Shown here piece after piece: positions 36,517-45,951 of a DNA stretch of 64,000 nucleotides (its first letter is position 1; each line of letters opens with the position of its first letter). A model generated the notes under the pieces. The model was not told the DNA's origin. It saw only the letters and a program-made list of their open reading frames with translations, and ran no database searches. The position numbers were made by a program, and so were the translations under genes. Source of the stretch: Nostoc sp. NIES-4103 (GTDB lineage: Bacteria; Cyanobacteriota; Cyanobacteriia; Cyanobacteriales; Nostocaceae); NCBI RefSeq assembly GCF_002368335.1, contig NZ_AP018288.1, positions 4,302,628-4,366,627 on the forward strand. Reading direction: 5' to 3'.

Positions 36517-37122
36517 ATGGAACGATTAACGGAAGCTCAAAAAGAACTTTATGAATGGTTGGCAGAATATATTAGAATGCATCAGCATTCACCTTCCATT
36601 CGGCAGATGATGCAAGCGATGAACTTAAAGTCACCCGCGCCAATTCAAAGTCGTTTAGAACATTTACGCACGAAAGGATATATTGAATGGACGGAAGGTA
36701 AAGCGCGGACTATACGCATTTTACGTGGTACAAAACAAGGTGTACCAATTTTAGGCACAATTGCGGCTGGTGGTTTAATAGAACCATTTACCGATGCAGT
36801 AGATCATTTAGACTTTTCTAATTTCTCATTACCTCCCCAAAGCTTCGCGTTGCGGGTAGCTGGCGATAGCATGATTGAAGATTTAATTGCGGATGGAGAT
36901 TTAGTATTTCTGCGTCCAGTACCAGAACCGGAACATCTGAAAAATGGTACCATCGTCGCCGCGAGAGTTGATGGCTACGGTACAACTTTAAAACGTTTTT
37001 ATCGCCAAAGCGATCGCGTCATTCTCAAACCAGCAAACCCCAAATACAACCCCATTGAAGTCCCAGCTATGCAAGTGCAAGTACAAGGTTCCCTTATTGG
37101 CGTTTGGCGTGGGTACAATTGA
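36517..37122 (+). CDS. lexA: LexA repressor
   Basis: A 201-residue SOS-type repressor and self-cleaving serine protease. The N-terminal winged helix (PSIRQMMQAMNLKSPAPIQS), cleavage site Ala84-Gly85 in TIAAGG, catalytic Ser118 (GDSM) and Lys159 (TTLKRF) are all present, so self-cleavage should be possible. In several cyanobacteria LexA has taken on roles beyond SOS. A helicase gene of the dnd island starts 118 bp downstream, separated by a repeat array. Confidence 0.95.
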   Translation: MERLTEAQKELYEWLAEYIRMHQHSPSIRQMMQAMNLKSPAPIQSRLEHLRTKGYIEWTEGKARTIRILRGTKQGVPILGTIAAGGLIEPFTDAVDHLDFSNFSLPPQSFALRVAGDSMIEDLIADGDLVFLRPVPEPEHLKNGTIVAARVDGYGTTLKRFYRQSDRVILKPANPKYNPIEVPAMQVQVQGSLIGVWRGYN

Positions 37123-37205
37123 GTGCTGAGTCTTGAGTGCTGAGTGCTGAGTTTTGAATTAATAACTCCCTATTCCCTACTCCCTACTCCCTACTCCCTA
37201 CTCTT
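37122..37205. repeat. GAGTGCT array and CTCCCTA array
   Basis: GAGTGCTGAGTCTTGAGTGC units beginning at the lexA stop are followed by CTCCCTACTCCCTACTCCC. These separate lexA from the helicase gene. Confidence 0.8.
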
Positions 37206-37239
37206 TATTAGGGTTCATCGCCATTGTTTGTAACATTTT

Positions 37240-38721
37240 ATGTACTTGACGCGAAATCCAGTGCAACAACTGCCCTCTTTTCGCCTGCGATTACCAATTG
37301 TAGGGGAAAGTAAGGGCAGGTATGAAACTCGGCAACCATTACCAGGATGTCCAAGATTACCTTTATCTCTGCAATTGCGGCAATATCAGCAACAAGCTAT
37401 TGCTAACTGGTTTGCGAATAATGGCAGAGGTACGTTAAAAATGGCTACTGGTAGTGGTAAAACGATCACAGCACTAGCGATCGCTTGTGAATTATATCAG
37501 CAGATTAATTTACAGGTATTGTTAGTGGTGTGTCCCTACCGCCATTTGGTGACGCAATGGGCGCGAGAATGTGAAAAATTTAACTTACAACCGATTTTAG
37601 CTTTCGATAATTTCCGCACTTGGCAAAGTCAACTTTCCACACAAATTTATAATCTACGTTCTGGTTCGCAGCAGTTTGTCACGGTAATTACCACCAACTC
37701 CACATTAATTGGAGAAGGGTTTCAGTCTCAACTTAAATATTTTCCTGCCAAGACTTTAATTATTGGGGATGAAGCCCATAATTTGGGTGCGCCTAAGTTA
37801 GAAGAAAGTTTACCAAGGCGCTGCGGTTTGCGACTGGCTTTATCTGCCACACCAGAAAGGTATTTTGATGATGGGGGGACGCAATCTTTATTTGATTATT
37901 TTGGCCCAGTTCTGCAACCAGAGTTTACCTTAAGTCATGCGATCGCTTGTGGGGCTTTGGTACATTATCTGTATTATCCAATACTCGTAGAATTAACTGA
38001 AGCCGAAAGCATTGCTTATTTAAAATTAACAAAAAGAATCGGGCGATCGCTGCTATATCGAGAACGAGAAAATGGAGAATCGGGAAACTTTGAAGACAAT
38101 GAAGATTTAAAGCCTTTGTTAATGCAAAGGGCGAGGTTAATTGGTGCAGCCGAAAATAAATTAATTGCTTTGCGAGATTTAATGGCAACTCGCAAAGATA
38201 CAACACATACACTTTTTTATTGTAGTGATGGTTCCCAAGAAGTTGGGCAACGTTCATCGCTGCGTCAACTCAAAGCTGTTGCGAAAATTTTAGGAGGAGA
38301 ACTAGGGTATAAAGTTAGTACATATACAGCCCAAACACCTTTACAAGAAAGAGAAATTTTACGCCGTCAATTTGAAAGTGGCGAATTACAAGGTTTGGTG
38401 GCAATTCGCTGTTTAGATGAAGGAGTCGATATTCCAGCAATTCAAACAGCAGTGATTTTATCAAGTTCTGGTAATCCTCGTCAATTTATCCAGCGACGCG
38501 GGCGAGTTTTACGCCCTCATCCAGGTAAAGAACGCGCCACCATATTTGATATGATAGTCTTGCCACCAGATTTAGATCGAGAAACCATAGAAGTAGAGCG
38601 TAACTTATTAAGAAAAGAATTGCGTCGCTTTGTCGAATTTGCTGATTTAGCAGATAACGCCGGCGAAGCCAGAATGAAATTGCTCGATTTACAAAAGCGC
38701 TATGGATTGTTAGATATTTGA
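37240..38721 (+). CDS. SF2 DEAD/DEAH helicase, dnd-linked restriction-type candidate
   Basis: A 493-residue superfamily 2 ATPase. Walker A ATGSGKT at residues 69-75, DEAH box at 177-180, motif III SAT at 202-204 and motif VI QFIQRRGRVLRP near 420 are intact, and GVDIPAIQTAVIL forms motif V. No separate nuclease domain is seen. It resembles proteins I recall being annotated as a DNA phosphorothioation system restriction enzyme, which cluster with dnd genes; its place at the edge of the dnd island supports this. A general repair helicase regulated with lexA is the alternative. Confidence 0.75.
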   Translation: MYLTRNPVQQLPSFRLRLPIVGESKGRYETRQPLPGCPRLPLSLQLRQYQQQAIANWFANNGRGTLKMATGSGKTITALAIACELYQQINLQVLLVVCPYRHLVTQWARECEKFNLQPILAFDNFRTWQSQLSTQIYNLRSGSQQFVTVITTNSTLIGEGFQSQLKYFPAKTLIIGDEAHNLGAPKLEESLPRRCGLRLALSATPERYFDDGGTQSLFDYFGPVLQPEFTLSHAIACGALVHYLYYPILVELTEAESIAYLKLTKRIGRSLLYRERENGESGNFEDNEDLKPLLMQRARLIGAAENKLIALRDLMATRKDTTHTLFYCSDGSQEVGQRSSLRQLKAVAKILGGELGYKVSTYTAQTPLQEREILRRQFESGELQGLVAIRCLDEGVDIPAIQTAVILSSSGNPRQFIQRRGRVLRPHPGKERATIFDMIVLPPDLDRETIEVERNLLRKELRRFVEFADLADNAGEARMKLLDLQKRYGLLDI

Positions 38722-39312
38722 ATTGGGGAATGGGGAATGGGGAACTCGGGGCCCCCTCTGGGGATAAGGGGCAATGGGGAATGAGGAATTGGGACTTTTA
38801 TAGCAATCCTATTCCCATCCCAGCATAAGATCACCTATAATCTCTCTAGCTCTGTGTTACGGGCAGTTTGCTCAAGTCGGGAAACCCGCCCACGCAACTG
38901 CCCTCCTCTGCGCCTCTGTGGTTCGTAAAAAAAAATAGATATTTTTACACCGGGATAGGAGTAAACATTTGCTTTGGTCATAATTCATCTGTCAACTATT
39001 TTGTAAAGATTTTTCTAAAAATTGACATCAGAACATCAGATATGGGAAGATACTTAAGTATCAGATTAAACCATATTATAATGGGATGTTTGCAAAATTT
39101 TTAAAGCGACAAACACCCCATTATGAAGAAAATTTTGAACATAATTACAATATATCAGTAAATATTCTAAAAATAAAGCTTTTTGTCAAAAAAATTTGAA
39201 ATTTATTTTTCTAAATTTGCAGAAAATCAAAATACTGGAAATAGTAGCTTTACCGATGTAAAGGCAGGAATAGAGACGGTTAGAATAGAAAAAAAGCTAT
39301 TTAAAAACCAAG
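38722..39312. other. 590-bp intergenic region between helicase and second ATPase operon
   Basis: Contains a GGGGAAT array (38724-38790) interrupted by the GC-rich palindrome-like GGGGCCCCCTCTGGGG, an inverted pair GGGCAGTT (38861-38868)/AACTGCCC (38896-38903) enclosing CGGGAAACCCG, and then AT-rich DNA (39100-39240). An ATG-started 78-codon frame at 38868 overlaps the palindrome and is not credible. Confidence 0.5.
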
Positions 39313-39486
39313 ATGTCACAAGAGGCGAATATCGATGATGTTCAAGAGCCAATTACCTGCGCTCCGCCGGAAGTGCGACAAATTATCGAGCGGGTATGGC
39401 ATCTAGAAAAAAGCAGACTAGATAAAAAAAGTCTCAGCCATATTAATGATGACATTTTGGCAATTGTGAAGGAAGCAGTGCGATGA
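39313..39486 (+). CDS. 57-residue protein coupled to the DndD-like ATPase
   Basis: A small helical protein (CAPPEVRQIIERVWHLEKSR in the middle; the end is DDILAIVKEAVR). Its stop codon overlaps the start of the next gene in an ATGA arrangement (ATG at 39483, TGA at 39484-39486), so the two are translationally coupled. I do not recognise the family. The strict coupling suggests a small partner or stabiliser of the ATPase, possibly a DndE-like role, which is inference only. Confidence 0.7.
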   Translation: MSQEANIDDVQEPITCAPPEVRQIIERVWHLEKSRLDKKSLSHINDDILAIVKEAVR

Positions 39487-41555
39487 AGCTGACTGCAATC
39501 AAGCTGTGCAACTTTCGCTCTTTTTATGGTAAGACACCAGAGATCATCCTGGCAGGGGGAGATGATCACAACACCACGATTATTCATGGCAATAATGGCT
39601 CTGGTAAAACCAGTTTACTCAATGCCTTCACTTGGGTATTATATGAGAAATTTACTGCCGCCTTTGCATCCACAGAACAGTTAGTAAATAAAAGAGCGAT
39701 CGCAGAAGCCAAAACCGGACAAACTGTAGAATGTTGGGTAGAAATCAGTTGGGAACATGAAGGCAAACGCTACAATGTGAAACGCCAATGTCGAGTTTAT
39801 AAAAACGAAATTGACTTCGACATTGGCAAGACAGAATTATTGATGCAGGTAGCTGGGGATGATGGCAGATGGTATTTTCCTCTCCAGCAACCAGAAGAAA
39901 TCATTGGACAAATTTTACCTGCAAGTTTACATCAATATTTTTTCTTTGACGGCGAACGGATTGAAGAGATAGTTCGTTCTGATAAAAAATCTGAAATTGC
40001 AGAAGCCACAAAGATTTTCTTGGGTGTGGAGGTAATTAACCGTTCTATCAGACATTTGGGAGAAGCCAAAAAAAGCTTAGAAAATGAGTTAAAAGCTATC
40101 GGTGATTCGGAAACTAAACAGCTTTTGAGACAACAGGAAAAGATAGAACGTGACATAGAACGCATCACCAAGCGCCAAACGGAAATTCACCAAGAATTAG
40201 AATATCAACAAACTTTTAAAAAAGAGACAAGTAACCGTTTGCGAGAACTCAGCGCCGCCAAGGAACTGCAAGAAAGAAGGCAAGAATTAGAAAAGCAGAA
40301 ACTATCTAATCAAGAAAGTCTGCGACAAACAAAGGAAGCGCTAAAAAAAATCATTTCCGCAAGAGGTTACACCGTATTACTTTCAGAAACGACAGCGCAG
40401 TTTCGAGAGATTATCAATAATTTAAAACAGCAAGGGGAATTAACCTCTGGCATTTCACGGGAATTTGTCAATGAATTACTGAAATCTAAACGCTGTATTT
40501 GTGGTGCAGAATTAAACGCAGCAAGTCATGCCCACACCAATGTGCAAATCTGGTTAGATAGGGCAGGTTCTTCAGCGGTAGAAGAAACAGCAATTCGCAT
40601 GAGTGCCCAAGTAGATGAAATTGATAAACAAGCAAATACCTTTTGGGAAGAAGTTGACAGAGAACAAGCTAGAATTAATCAGTTACGCCAAACAATATCC
40701 CAAGTTGAAGGCGAATTAGATAACATTCAAGAACGCTTGCGAAAAGATGCCAATGAAGAAATTAGCAGTTTGCAAAAACGGTTAGATGAAATCGAAGGTA
40801 AAATCGATGAATTAAACCGGGAACAAGGTGCAAATCAGCAACAAATCGCTAACTTCCAAGCTGAAATAGATGCCTTAAGTAAACAAATTGCTAAACAGAA
40901 ACTCAATGAAGATAGGCAAGCATTAGCACAACGACGGATTAACGCTACCCAAGATGCTATTGAAAGGTTAACAGAAGTCAGAAACCGTCAAGAAAAGCAG
41001 TTTCGCATCCAACTAGAAAAGCGTGTGCAAGAGATTTTTACCGATATTTCTTTCACACCATACATTCCGAAAATTAGTGAAAAATATGAATTGACTTTAG
41101 TAGAAAATACAGCAGGTGTAGAAGCATCTGTTGCAGCTTCCACAGGTGAAAATCAAATTCTCAGTTTATCTTTTATTGCTAGTATCATTGATAGAGTCCG
41201 GGAATGGAGTGAAAAGCGTAAAATGCTGATGCTTCCCGATAGCAGCAACTTTCCAATTGTGATGGATTCACCATTTGGTAGTTTGGATGAAATTTATCGC
41301 CGTCAAATTGCTAAGACCATTCCTAAATTGGCGAATCAGTTAATTGTGTTGGTAACTAAGACTCAATGGCGGGGTGAAGTTGCACAGGAAATGAGTGAGA
41401 GAATTGGTAGGGAATATGTGCTGACTTATTATTCTTCTAAGCCTGATTGTGAGCAGGATTATATTGAGTTAGGCAAAGAAAGATATCCTTTGGTTAGGCA
41501 AAGTCCCAATGAGTTTGAGTATACGGAAATTGTCGAGGTGGAACGTAATGGGTAA
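39483..41555 (+). CDS. second DndD-like SMC/Rad50-type ATPase
   Basis: A 690-residue ABC-type ATPase with the Rad50/DndD layout. Walker A GNNGSGKT is at residues 36-43, followed by YFFFDGERIEEIV as in DndD. A long coiled coil occupies about 190-510, broken near 332-336 by CICG, a possible zinc-hook half-site. The ABC signature is STGENQILSLSF and Walker B is FPIVMDSPFGSLD. It differs from the dndD gene at 48.6 kb, so the island holds two such ATPases. It is coupled to the 57-residue ORF upstream. A DNA-loading or effector role beside the helicase is plausible but unproven. Confidence 0.85.
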   Translation: MKLTAIKLCNFRSFYGKTPEIILAGGDDHNTTIIHGNNGSGKTSLLNAFTWVLYEKFTAAFASTEQLVNKRAIAEAKTGQTVECWVEISWEHEGKRYNVKRQCRVYKNEIDFDIGKTELLMQVAGDDGRWYFPLQQPEEIIGQILPASLHQYFFFDGERIEEIVRSDKKSEIAEATKIFLGVEVINRSIRHLGEAKKSLENELKAIGDSETKQLLRQQEKIERDIERITKRQTEIHQELEYQQTFKKETSNRLRELSAAKELQERRQELEKQKLSNQESLRQTKEALKKIISARGYTVLLSETTAQFREIINNLKQQGELTSGISREFVNELLKSKRCICGAELNAASHAHTNVQIWLDRAGSSAVEETAIRMSAQVDEIDKQANTFWEEVDREQARINQLRQTISQVEGELDNIQERLRKDANEEISSLQKRLDEIEGKIDELNREQGANQQQIANFQAEIDALSKQIAKQKLNEDRQALAQRRINATQDAIERLTEVRNRQEKQFRIQLEKRVQEIFTDISFTPYIPKISEKYELTLVENTAGVEASVAASTGENQILSLSFIASIIDRVREWSEKRKMLMLPDSSNFPIVMDSPFGSLDEIYRRQIAKTIPKLANQLIVLVTKTQWRGEVAQEMSERIGREYVLTYYSSKPDCEQDYIELGKERYPLVRQSPNEFEYTEIVEVERNG

Positions 41556-41721
41556 TTAACGTAGACGCGTAGCGGCTTGCCGCAGGCTACCGCAGAGGCG
41601 CAGAGGGTGCAGAGAGGGAAGAGATTGTTAATCTATATCAACAGTTATCACTCAACAACCCAGACGCGAAATTTCAAAAAACATGTAGGATTCCTATATT
41701 TAATTCAGGGTGTTCAGTAAA
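41556..41721. repeat. small GC-rich repeat downstream of the ATPase
   Basis: TAGCGGCTTGCCGCAGGCTA and the adjacent GCAGAGGCGCAGAGG are fragments of a repeat type widespread in Nostoc genomes. They can fold as a hairpin and may serve as a terminator. The rest of the gap is the DUF574 gene's leader. Confidence 0.45.
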
Positions 41722-42474
41722 ATGGAAGTTCCATCAGTTCCCAACACAGGCAGAATTCTTGATTATTGGCTTGGTGGTTCTCATCACTTTCCTATTGATA
41801 TTGAAGCTGCTAAAGTTTTTGAGCAAGTATATCCTCAATCTCCAAATGTTTTTCGCACGCTTAGACAATACATTGGGCGTGTAACGCGTTACATTGAATC
41901 ACAAGGAATCAACCAGTTTATTGTTTTCGGTTCAGGATTACCAACTTGTGGCAATGTCCATGAAGTTGTGCCGCAAGCGAAGGTATTATATACGGATATT
42001 GATCAAGACAATATTAAACTAGGTCAGCAACTTTTAGCCAATCATTCTAATGTTAATTATACATTTTGTGATGCTACAAATCTGGATAGCCTTGACCAAT
42101 CTGTGGTGACTCAGACTTTAGGAACATTAGGACGTTTAGGTGTAGTTTTTGTAGGTGTCGCAGCTTTTATTCCTGATGAAATATTAACTGAGGTACTTGA
42201 TAAACTTTATGATTGGACACCTGCAGGAACTATCTTAGCATTAGATTTCGATGGTGAAGCTGGGGCAGAATATCCTCAATTACTAGAATTATTGGACTCA
42301 TTTGGCGCACATTTGTATATGCGGAATCCTACCACGATTAAACCGCTACTAGGACGTTGGCAATTAACTGCGCCAGGTATTTTACCAGTTGCAGCTTGGC
42401 AAGCCGAACTATCAACACCAGTGTTGAAAACCAGTGAACCAGTTTTTATGTACGGTTGCGTTGTTTATAAATAA
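41722..42474 (+). CDS. DUF574-type SAM-dependent methyltransferase
   Basis: A putative S-adenosyl methyltransferase of about 250 residues. The family start PSVPNTGRILDYWLGGSHHF, the SAM region FIVFGSGLPTCGNVHEVVP, and VLYTDIDQDNIK fit the class often annotated as SAM-dependent methyltransferase (DUF574). The glycine-rich motif I (GSGLPT) is as expected for the family. A GTG at 41710 would add four residues; I prefer the ATG at 41722. It is in the dnd island between the ATPase and the dnd-associated gene; whether it belongs to the system or is a passenger is not clear. Confidence 0.75.
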   Translation: MEVPSVPNTGRILDYWLGGSHHFPIDIEAAKVFEQVYPQSPNVFRTLRQYIGRVTRYIESQGINQFIVFGSGLPTCGNVHEVVPQAKVLYTDIDQDNIKLGQQLLANHSNVNYTFCDATNLDSLDQSVVTQTLGTLGRLGVVFVGVAAFIPDEILTEVLDKLYDWTPAGTILALDFDGEAGAEYPQLLELLDSFGAHLYMRNPTTIKPLLGRWQLTAPGILPVAAWQAELSTPVLKTSEPVFMYGCVVYK

Positions 42475-42559
42475 AGGGGAATTGTGATTTTTTTTACTGG
42501 GGAAGGGAGCGATCGCTCTATTCTTCGGTTAAGATAGCAACAACGTAGATATCAACATC

Positions 42560-43033
42560 ATGGCTGAAACTGGTAGAATCAGGGTTGCTAAAGATAAAGC
42601 AGATTTAGTCAAAGCTTTAACATCCTCAGATGGCGGAACTGGGCCTTTCCAAACCTTCGCTGATGTGATTGTGTTTGCAGCTGCTTTAGGTGCAAAACAT
42701 CAAAAGCGAGTACCTCTAGGAGAAATTTCTAAAAGAGAACCATCTCCAATTAGATTAGAATATTTTGCTTCAGTAGGAAATGATATAGTAATCAAATTAC
42801 TGGGAATGACTGAAACTCAGGATATAAAAATATTATCTCTAAATGAAGATGAATACGATACTCAACGCAACCAGATTTTTGAAGAGTATGCTAACGGTGG
42901 ACTAGAAATATTACAAAATGAGTTGCGTGGAGCAGTAGATTATTCAGAGCGAATTTTATTATTTCTCAGTTATGAACGTATGAATGAAGAAAAACAAGAT
43001 GAGGAATTTGATTTGACTAAATTCCTCTCTTAA
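42560..43033 (+). CDS. dnd system-associated protein (type 4-like)
   Basis: A 157-residue soluble protein. The start RIRVAKDKADLVKALTSSDG and PFQTFADVIVFAAALGAKHQ followed by KRVPL matches what I recall as dnd system-associated protein 4, a family found only with phosphorothioation genes. The C-terminal half is acidic and helical (MNEEKQDEEFDLTKFLS). Function unknown. It is convergent with the DndB-like gene at 43059, 25 bp away. Confidence 0.7.
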   Translation: MAETGRIRVAKDKADLVKALTSSDGGTGPFQTFADVIVFAAALGAKHQKRVPLGEISKREPSPIRLEYFASVGNDIVIKLLGMTETQDIKILSLNEDEYDTQRNQIFEEYANGGLEILQNELRGAVDYSERILLFLSYERMNEEKQDEEFDLTKFLS

Positions 43034-43058
43034 AATACCCGCAAAGCAAAACAATAAC

Positions 43059-44243
43059 TTAAATCCATCCAAGTTTAATTTTTACCATCTTCACTGCATC
43101 TGTAACAGCGTTTGCAGCGGTAGATAGTTTGTAAGGTTTATCTGGATTTTTTGGTTTCGGATCTATCCTAACTATATTATCTTTCCAAAGTGAGTTTTCT
43201 CTTGACCAATCAATCTGTGAAAGTTGCGATACTTTCTCTTCATTAAAATAATTTTCTTCTTGAGTACAGTACAATAAACGTCCTAAAACTTCCAGCCCAA
43301 CACTTACGCCTAAAATACAGTCATCTTTAAATGCTGCTACTTCATCCTCTGTTAATTCTTCAGGACTTGTATCAAAAATGTATTCTGTATTGCTACATTC
43401 TGAGAAAAATCTATTCAGACAAATAACCAAAGCATCAGATGCTTGATAAACTTCATAATCTCGAAGCTGATCACTTGGATTTCCAGTAAAAGCACAACTG
43501 ACAAATCTAGCTATATAGTTAGTTGTATAAATCAGCTTTTGTTTAGTTGCTGGAGTTGATTTAATCTTTTCTGTTTTACCTTGAAACATTGGCACTCTTT
43601 GTATTAATTCTTTAGTAATGCCAACTCGACCAGAAAACTCACCGAATGATAACAACAAAGATTTATCTAATTGCCTTGTTTGAGCCATGTCTCTAAAATC
43701 TGTCTGACATTGGCGAAAATCACCTTCTAAAACTAATGTAATTGGAAAATCATCATCACTAATTAAATTGCTGTCAGCACTTTCTATCAATCCATGAATA
43801 GCACGTTTACGATGCTGTCCATCAGTGATATCTAATTTAACTCCTCGACGAATGACAACTAAACAAATACCTCTACCGAATTCCAGAATTGTTATATCTT
43901 TTGGGTCTACATTTGCAGTCAGAGTTCCTACAATCCAAGGTTTTCCCTTTTTGGCACGCTCAACAATATATTGTTTAATTTCCTCCGCATGACCTTTTAC
44001 CTCTGGGCGATTTTTACCGGAATCAGGATCATTACCTTCAGATGGTTTCGCTTGCAGAAGACCAGAAAAATCACTCGCAGGCACATTGATTTGTAGCATA
44101 GTCCGCTTACCATGCCTAAAAATTAGTCCAGGATAGCACCGCTCACGGTGATATTTGGAAAAAAAAGGTTCAATAAAGGCACTAAACTTAGCTTTATCTT
44201 CTGGTGGAATGGTATTAGCACTATCCTGGTTTGTCTGATCCAT
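43059..44243 (-). CDS. DGQHR-domain protein, DndB paralogue
   Basis: A 394-residue member of the DGQHR family to which DndB belongs. The signature DITDGQHRKRAIHGLIE contains DGQHR at 141-145. It is shorter than the adjacent DndB (532 aa) and diverged from it. It lies 106 bp downstream of that gene on the same strand, so both are probably transcribed together from the dndB-dndC divergent promoter. DndB proteins repress the dnd operon; the paralogue may bind the same DNA or modulate DndB (inference). Confidence 0.85.
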   Translation of the reverse strand: MDQTNQDSANTIPPEDKAKFSAFIEPFFSKYHRERCYPGLIFRHGKRTMLQINVPASDFSGLLQAKPSEGNDPDSGKNRPEVKGHAEEIKQYIVERAKKGKPWIVGTLTANVDPKDITILEFGRGICLVVIRRGVKLDITDGQHRKRAIHGLIESADSNLISDDDFPITLVLEGDFRQCQTDFRDMAQTRQLDKSLLLSFGEFSGRVGITKELIQRVPMFQGKTEKIKSTPATKQKLIYTTNYIARFVSCAFTGNPSDQLRDYEVYQASDALVICLNRFFSECSNTEYIFDTSPEELTEDEVAAFKDDCILGVSVGLEVLGRLLYCTQEENYFNEEKVSQLSQIDWSRENSLWKDNIVRIDPKPKNPDKPYKLSTAANAVTDAVKMVKIKLGWI

Positions 44244-44349
44244 AAAAATGAGTGTATCATTTGAGTCGCGTAGCCAACATATTATGCTGAGCTTAAGCGT
44301 TTTGAAATCAGTAAAAACCGCACTGAAAATATGTTATTGAACCTGCGAA

Positions 44350-45948
44350 TTATATAATCGATGGCAGTCCTACTTGCTTCGGTTCAACAAAATTACCATC
44401 AAAACCTATTGTTTTATTTTCTACAGTCCTAGCATTAGCTAAAGCCTTGCGAAGTTCAGCACGTTCCATCTGATCCTGAATTCCACCCAGAATATAAATT
44501 AGTAACTTCGCTGCTAAATCTCGTCCCGCAACCTGCACCCGTTTCTTATTTGGATCATACAAAACACCATACCAAAGAGATTGTGGATACTCCATCCCAC
44601 TAAAACCGCCTTGTTGGTCGAATTTCCGCAACTTCTTAACAATATCTCCTAACGAAAAACCTTTTTTAAAAACTAATATTCCCAAAGCTTGGGCTATTGC
44701 GACTTGACCAACAGGACGGAACAGCATATTTCCTTCACCCCCTTCTTTTTCAAAACTGAAGCGTCGTAAAGGTGGTGTATCTTCTTCTTCCAGCAGCTTA
44801 TAACTAGGAAGACTCGCCAAACCATCAAATAGTTGTTTAAATTCCTTAATTCCCTGTTCAAGTTCCTCATCTTCTGGTCGCATAGGAATTAAACCTTTTT
44901 CTAAAGGTTTCCAATGAGGAAATTTTTGCCCTAAATATCGTTCAGACATATCATGGAGGGCTTGCAGCGTTGTTAAAACTGTAGAATTCGCTGCTACCGT
45001 CGCACTATTCCAATTAATGCGAGGGTTGCGGCCCTGGCGTTGTTCTAAAAGTGGATGAGTAACTGCTATTTTTCTCGCAACAATTGAAAAACCATCATCT
45101 TCATTTAGCTGTGCTAACTGACCTTTAGTTAAAGGTGCAGCCATTAAGTTGACATGCACAAAGATGGATCTTACCCTTCGCCTCGCCTGAGTACGAGTTT
45201 CCCCAGCCGCAACCGCACAAATAAACTCAATACCAATCTTTTCTTTAGGCAAGTTTTGCAAATAATCCAAGTCTACTTGGTACTGTTCTATCAAATCATC
45301 TACAGTAATAAAACTTTCGTCAGCAGTTTTATCTTTTTTATAACGCTGAAGTTTGCGAGTTTTTATTAACTCTATTAACCCCTGCACACCCATTAATCGA
45401 TGTTGACCATCTAATGCATAAATGGTTACATCCTCTTCAGAAACATTCAATAGACCAACCTTACCATCTGCATCTAAAGGCGTAAAATCGGTAGTAGATT
45501 TTTTGGCGCGTCCCTCACTATCCCACTCACCAGCTTTGAGATTATCTACCCACGGTTGATTAATAACCACCAGAACCGGGGGAAACTTATGATTTGTCCG
45601 CGCTGCTAAATACTGTACTAGAGGTGCTTGACGTGACCAATCAAGGGGACGCTGCTGAATTTCATCAATGCTATCAGCATCAATTTCGATGTTATCAGTC
45701 TCTGGATTGTACTTTTTCTGAAGCAACGGTAACCCAGAGGCGAAGTGAACACGACCTGCAAACCATTCCAAAGTTACGGAGCCAACATAAGCCTCAGTAC
45801 CACCCATCTCTGTTTTTTGAACCAGAATCTGATCCTTTCTTTGCAGGAACTTCTCTAGTAGTAAAGCAAGTACCTGTTTATCCTTGGTTTCCCGTTCTAG
45901 ATACTCTTTTGCAATGTCAGCAGTTGGATCAAATGTACTATCTCTCAT
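44350..45948 (-). CDS. dndB: DNA phosphorothioation-dependent regulator DndB
   Basis: A 532-residue DGQHR protein, with the signature IYALDGQHRLMGVQGLIEL (DGQHR at 180-184). DndB is known as the transcriptional repressor of the dnd operon and influences modification levels. It is encoded divergently from dndC, with 186 bp between the two starts, and an AGTTTTTAAAAACT palindrome lies 4 bp upstream of its start codon, consistent with autoregulation. A second DGQHR gene follows downstream. Confidence 0.88.
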   Translation of the reverse strand: MRDSTFDPTADIAKEYLERETKDKQVLALLLEKFLQRKDQILVQKTEMGGTEAYVGSVTLEWFAGRVHFASGLPLLQKKYNPETDNIEIDADSIDEIQQRPLDWSRQAPLVQYLAARTNHKFPPVLVVINQPWVDNLKAGEWDSEGRAKKSTTDFTPLDADGKVGLLNVSEEDVTIYALDGQHRLMGVQGLIELIKTRKLQRYKKDKTADESFITVDDLIEQYQVDLDYLQNLPKEKIGIEFICAVAAGETRTQARRRVRSIFVHVNLMAAPLTKGQLAQLNEDDGFSIVARKIAVTHPLLEQRQGRNPRINWNSATVAANSTVLTTLQALHDMSERYLGQKFPHWKPLEKGLIPMRPEDEELEQGIKEFKQLFDGLASLPSYKLLEEEDTPPLRRFSFEKEGGEGNMLFRPVGQVAIAQALGILVFKKGFSLGDIVKKLRKFDQQGGFSGMEYPQSLWYGVLYDPNKKRVQVAGRDLAAKLLIYILGGIQDQMERAELRKALANARTVENKTIGFDGNFVEPKQVGLPSII

Positions 45949-45951
45949 AAC

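Noticed and set aside
38868..39104. 78-codon plus-strand frame
   Set aside because: It begins in an inverted-repeat element and runs into AT-rich DNA with no SD or protein-like composition.
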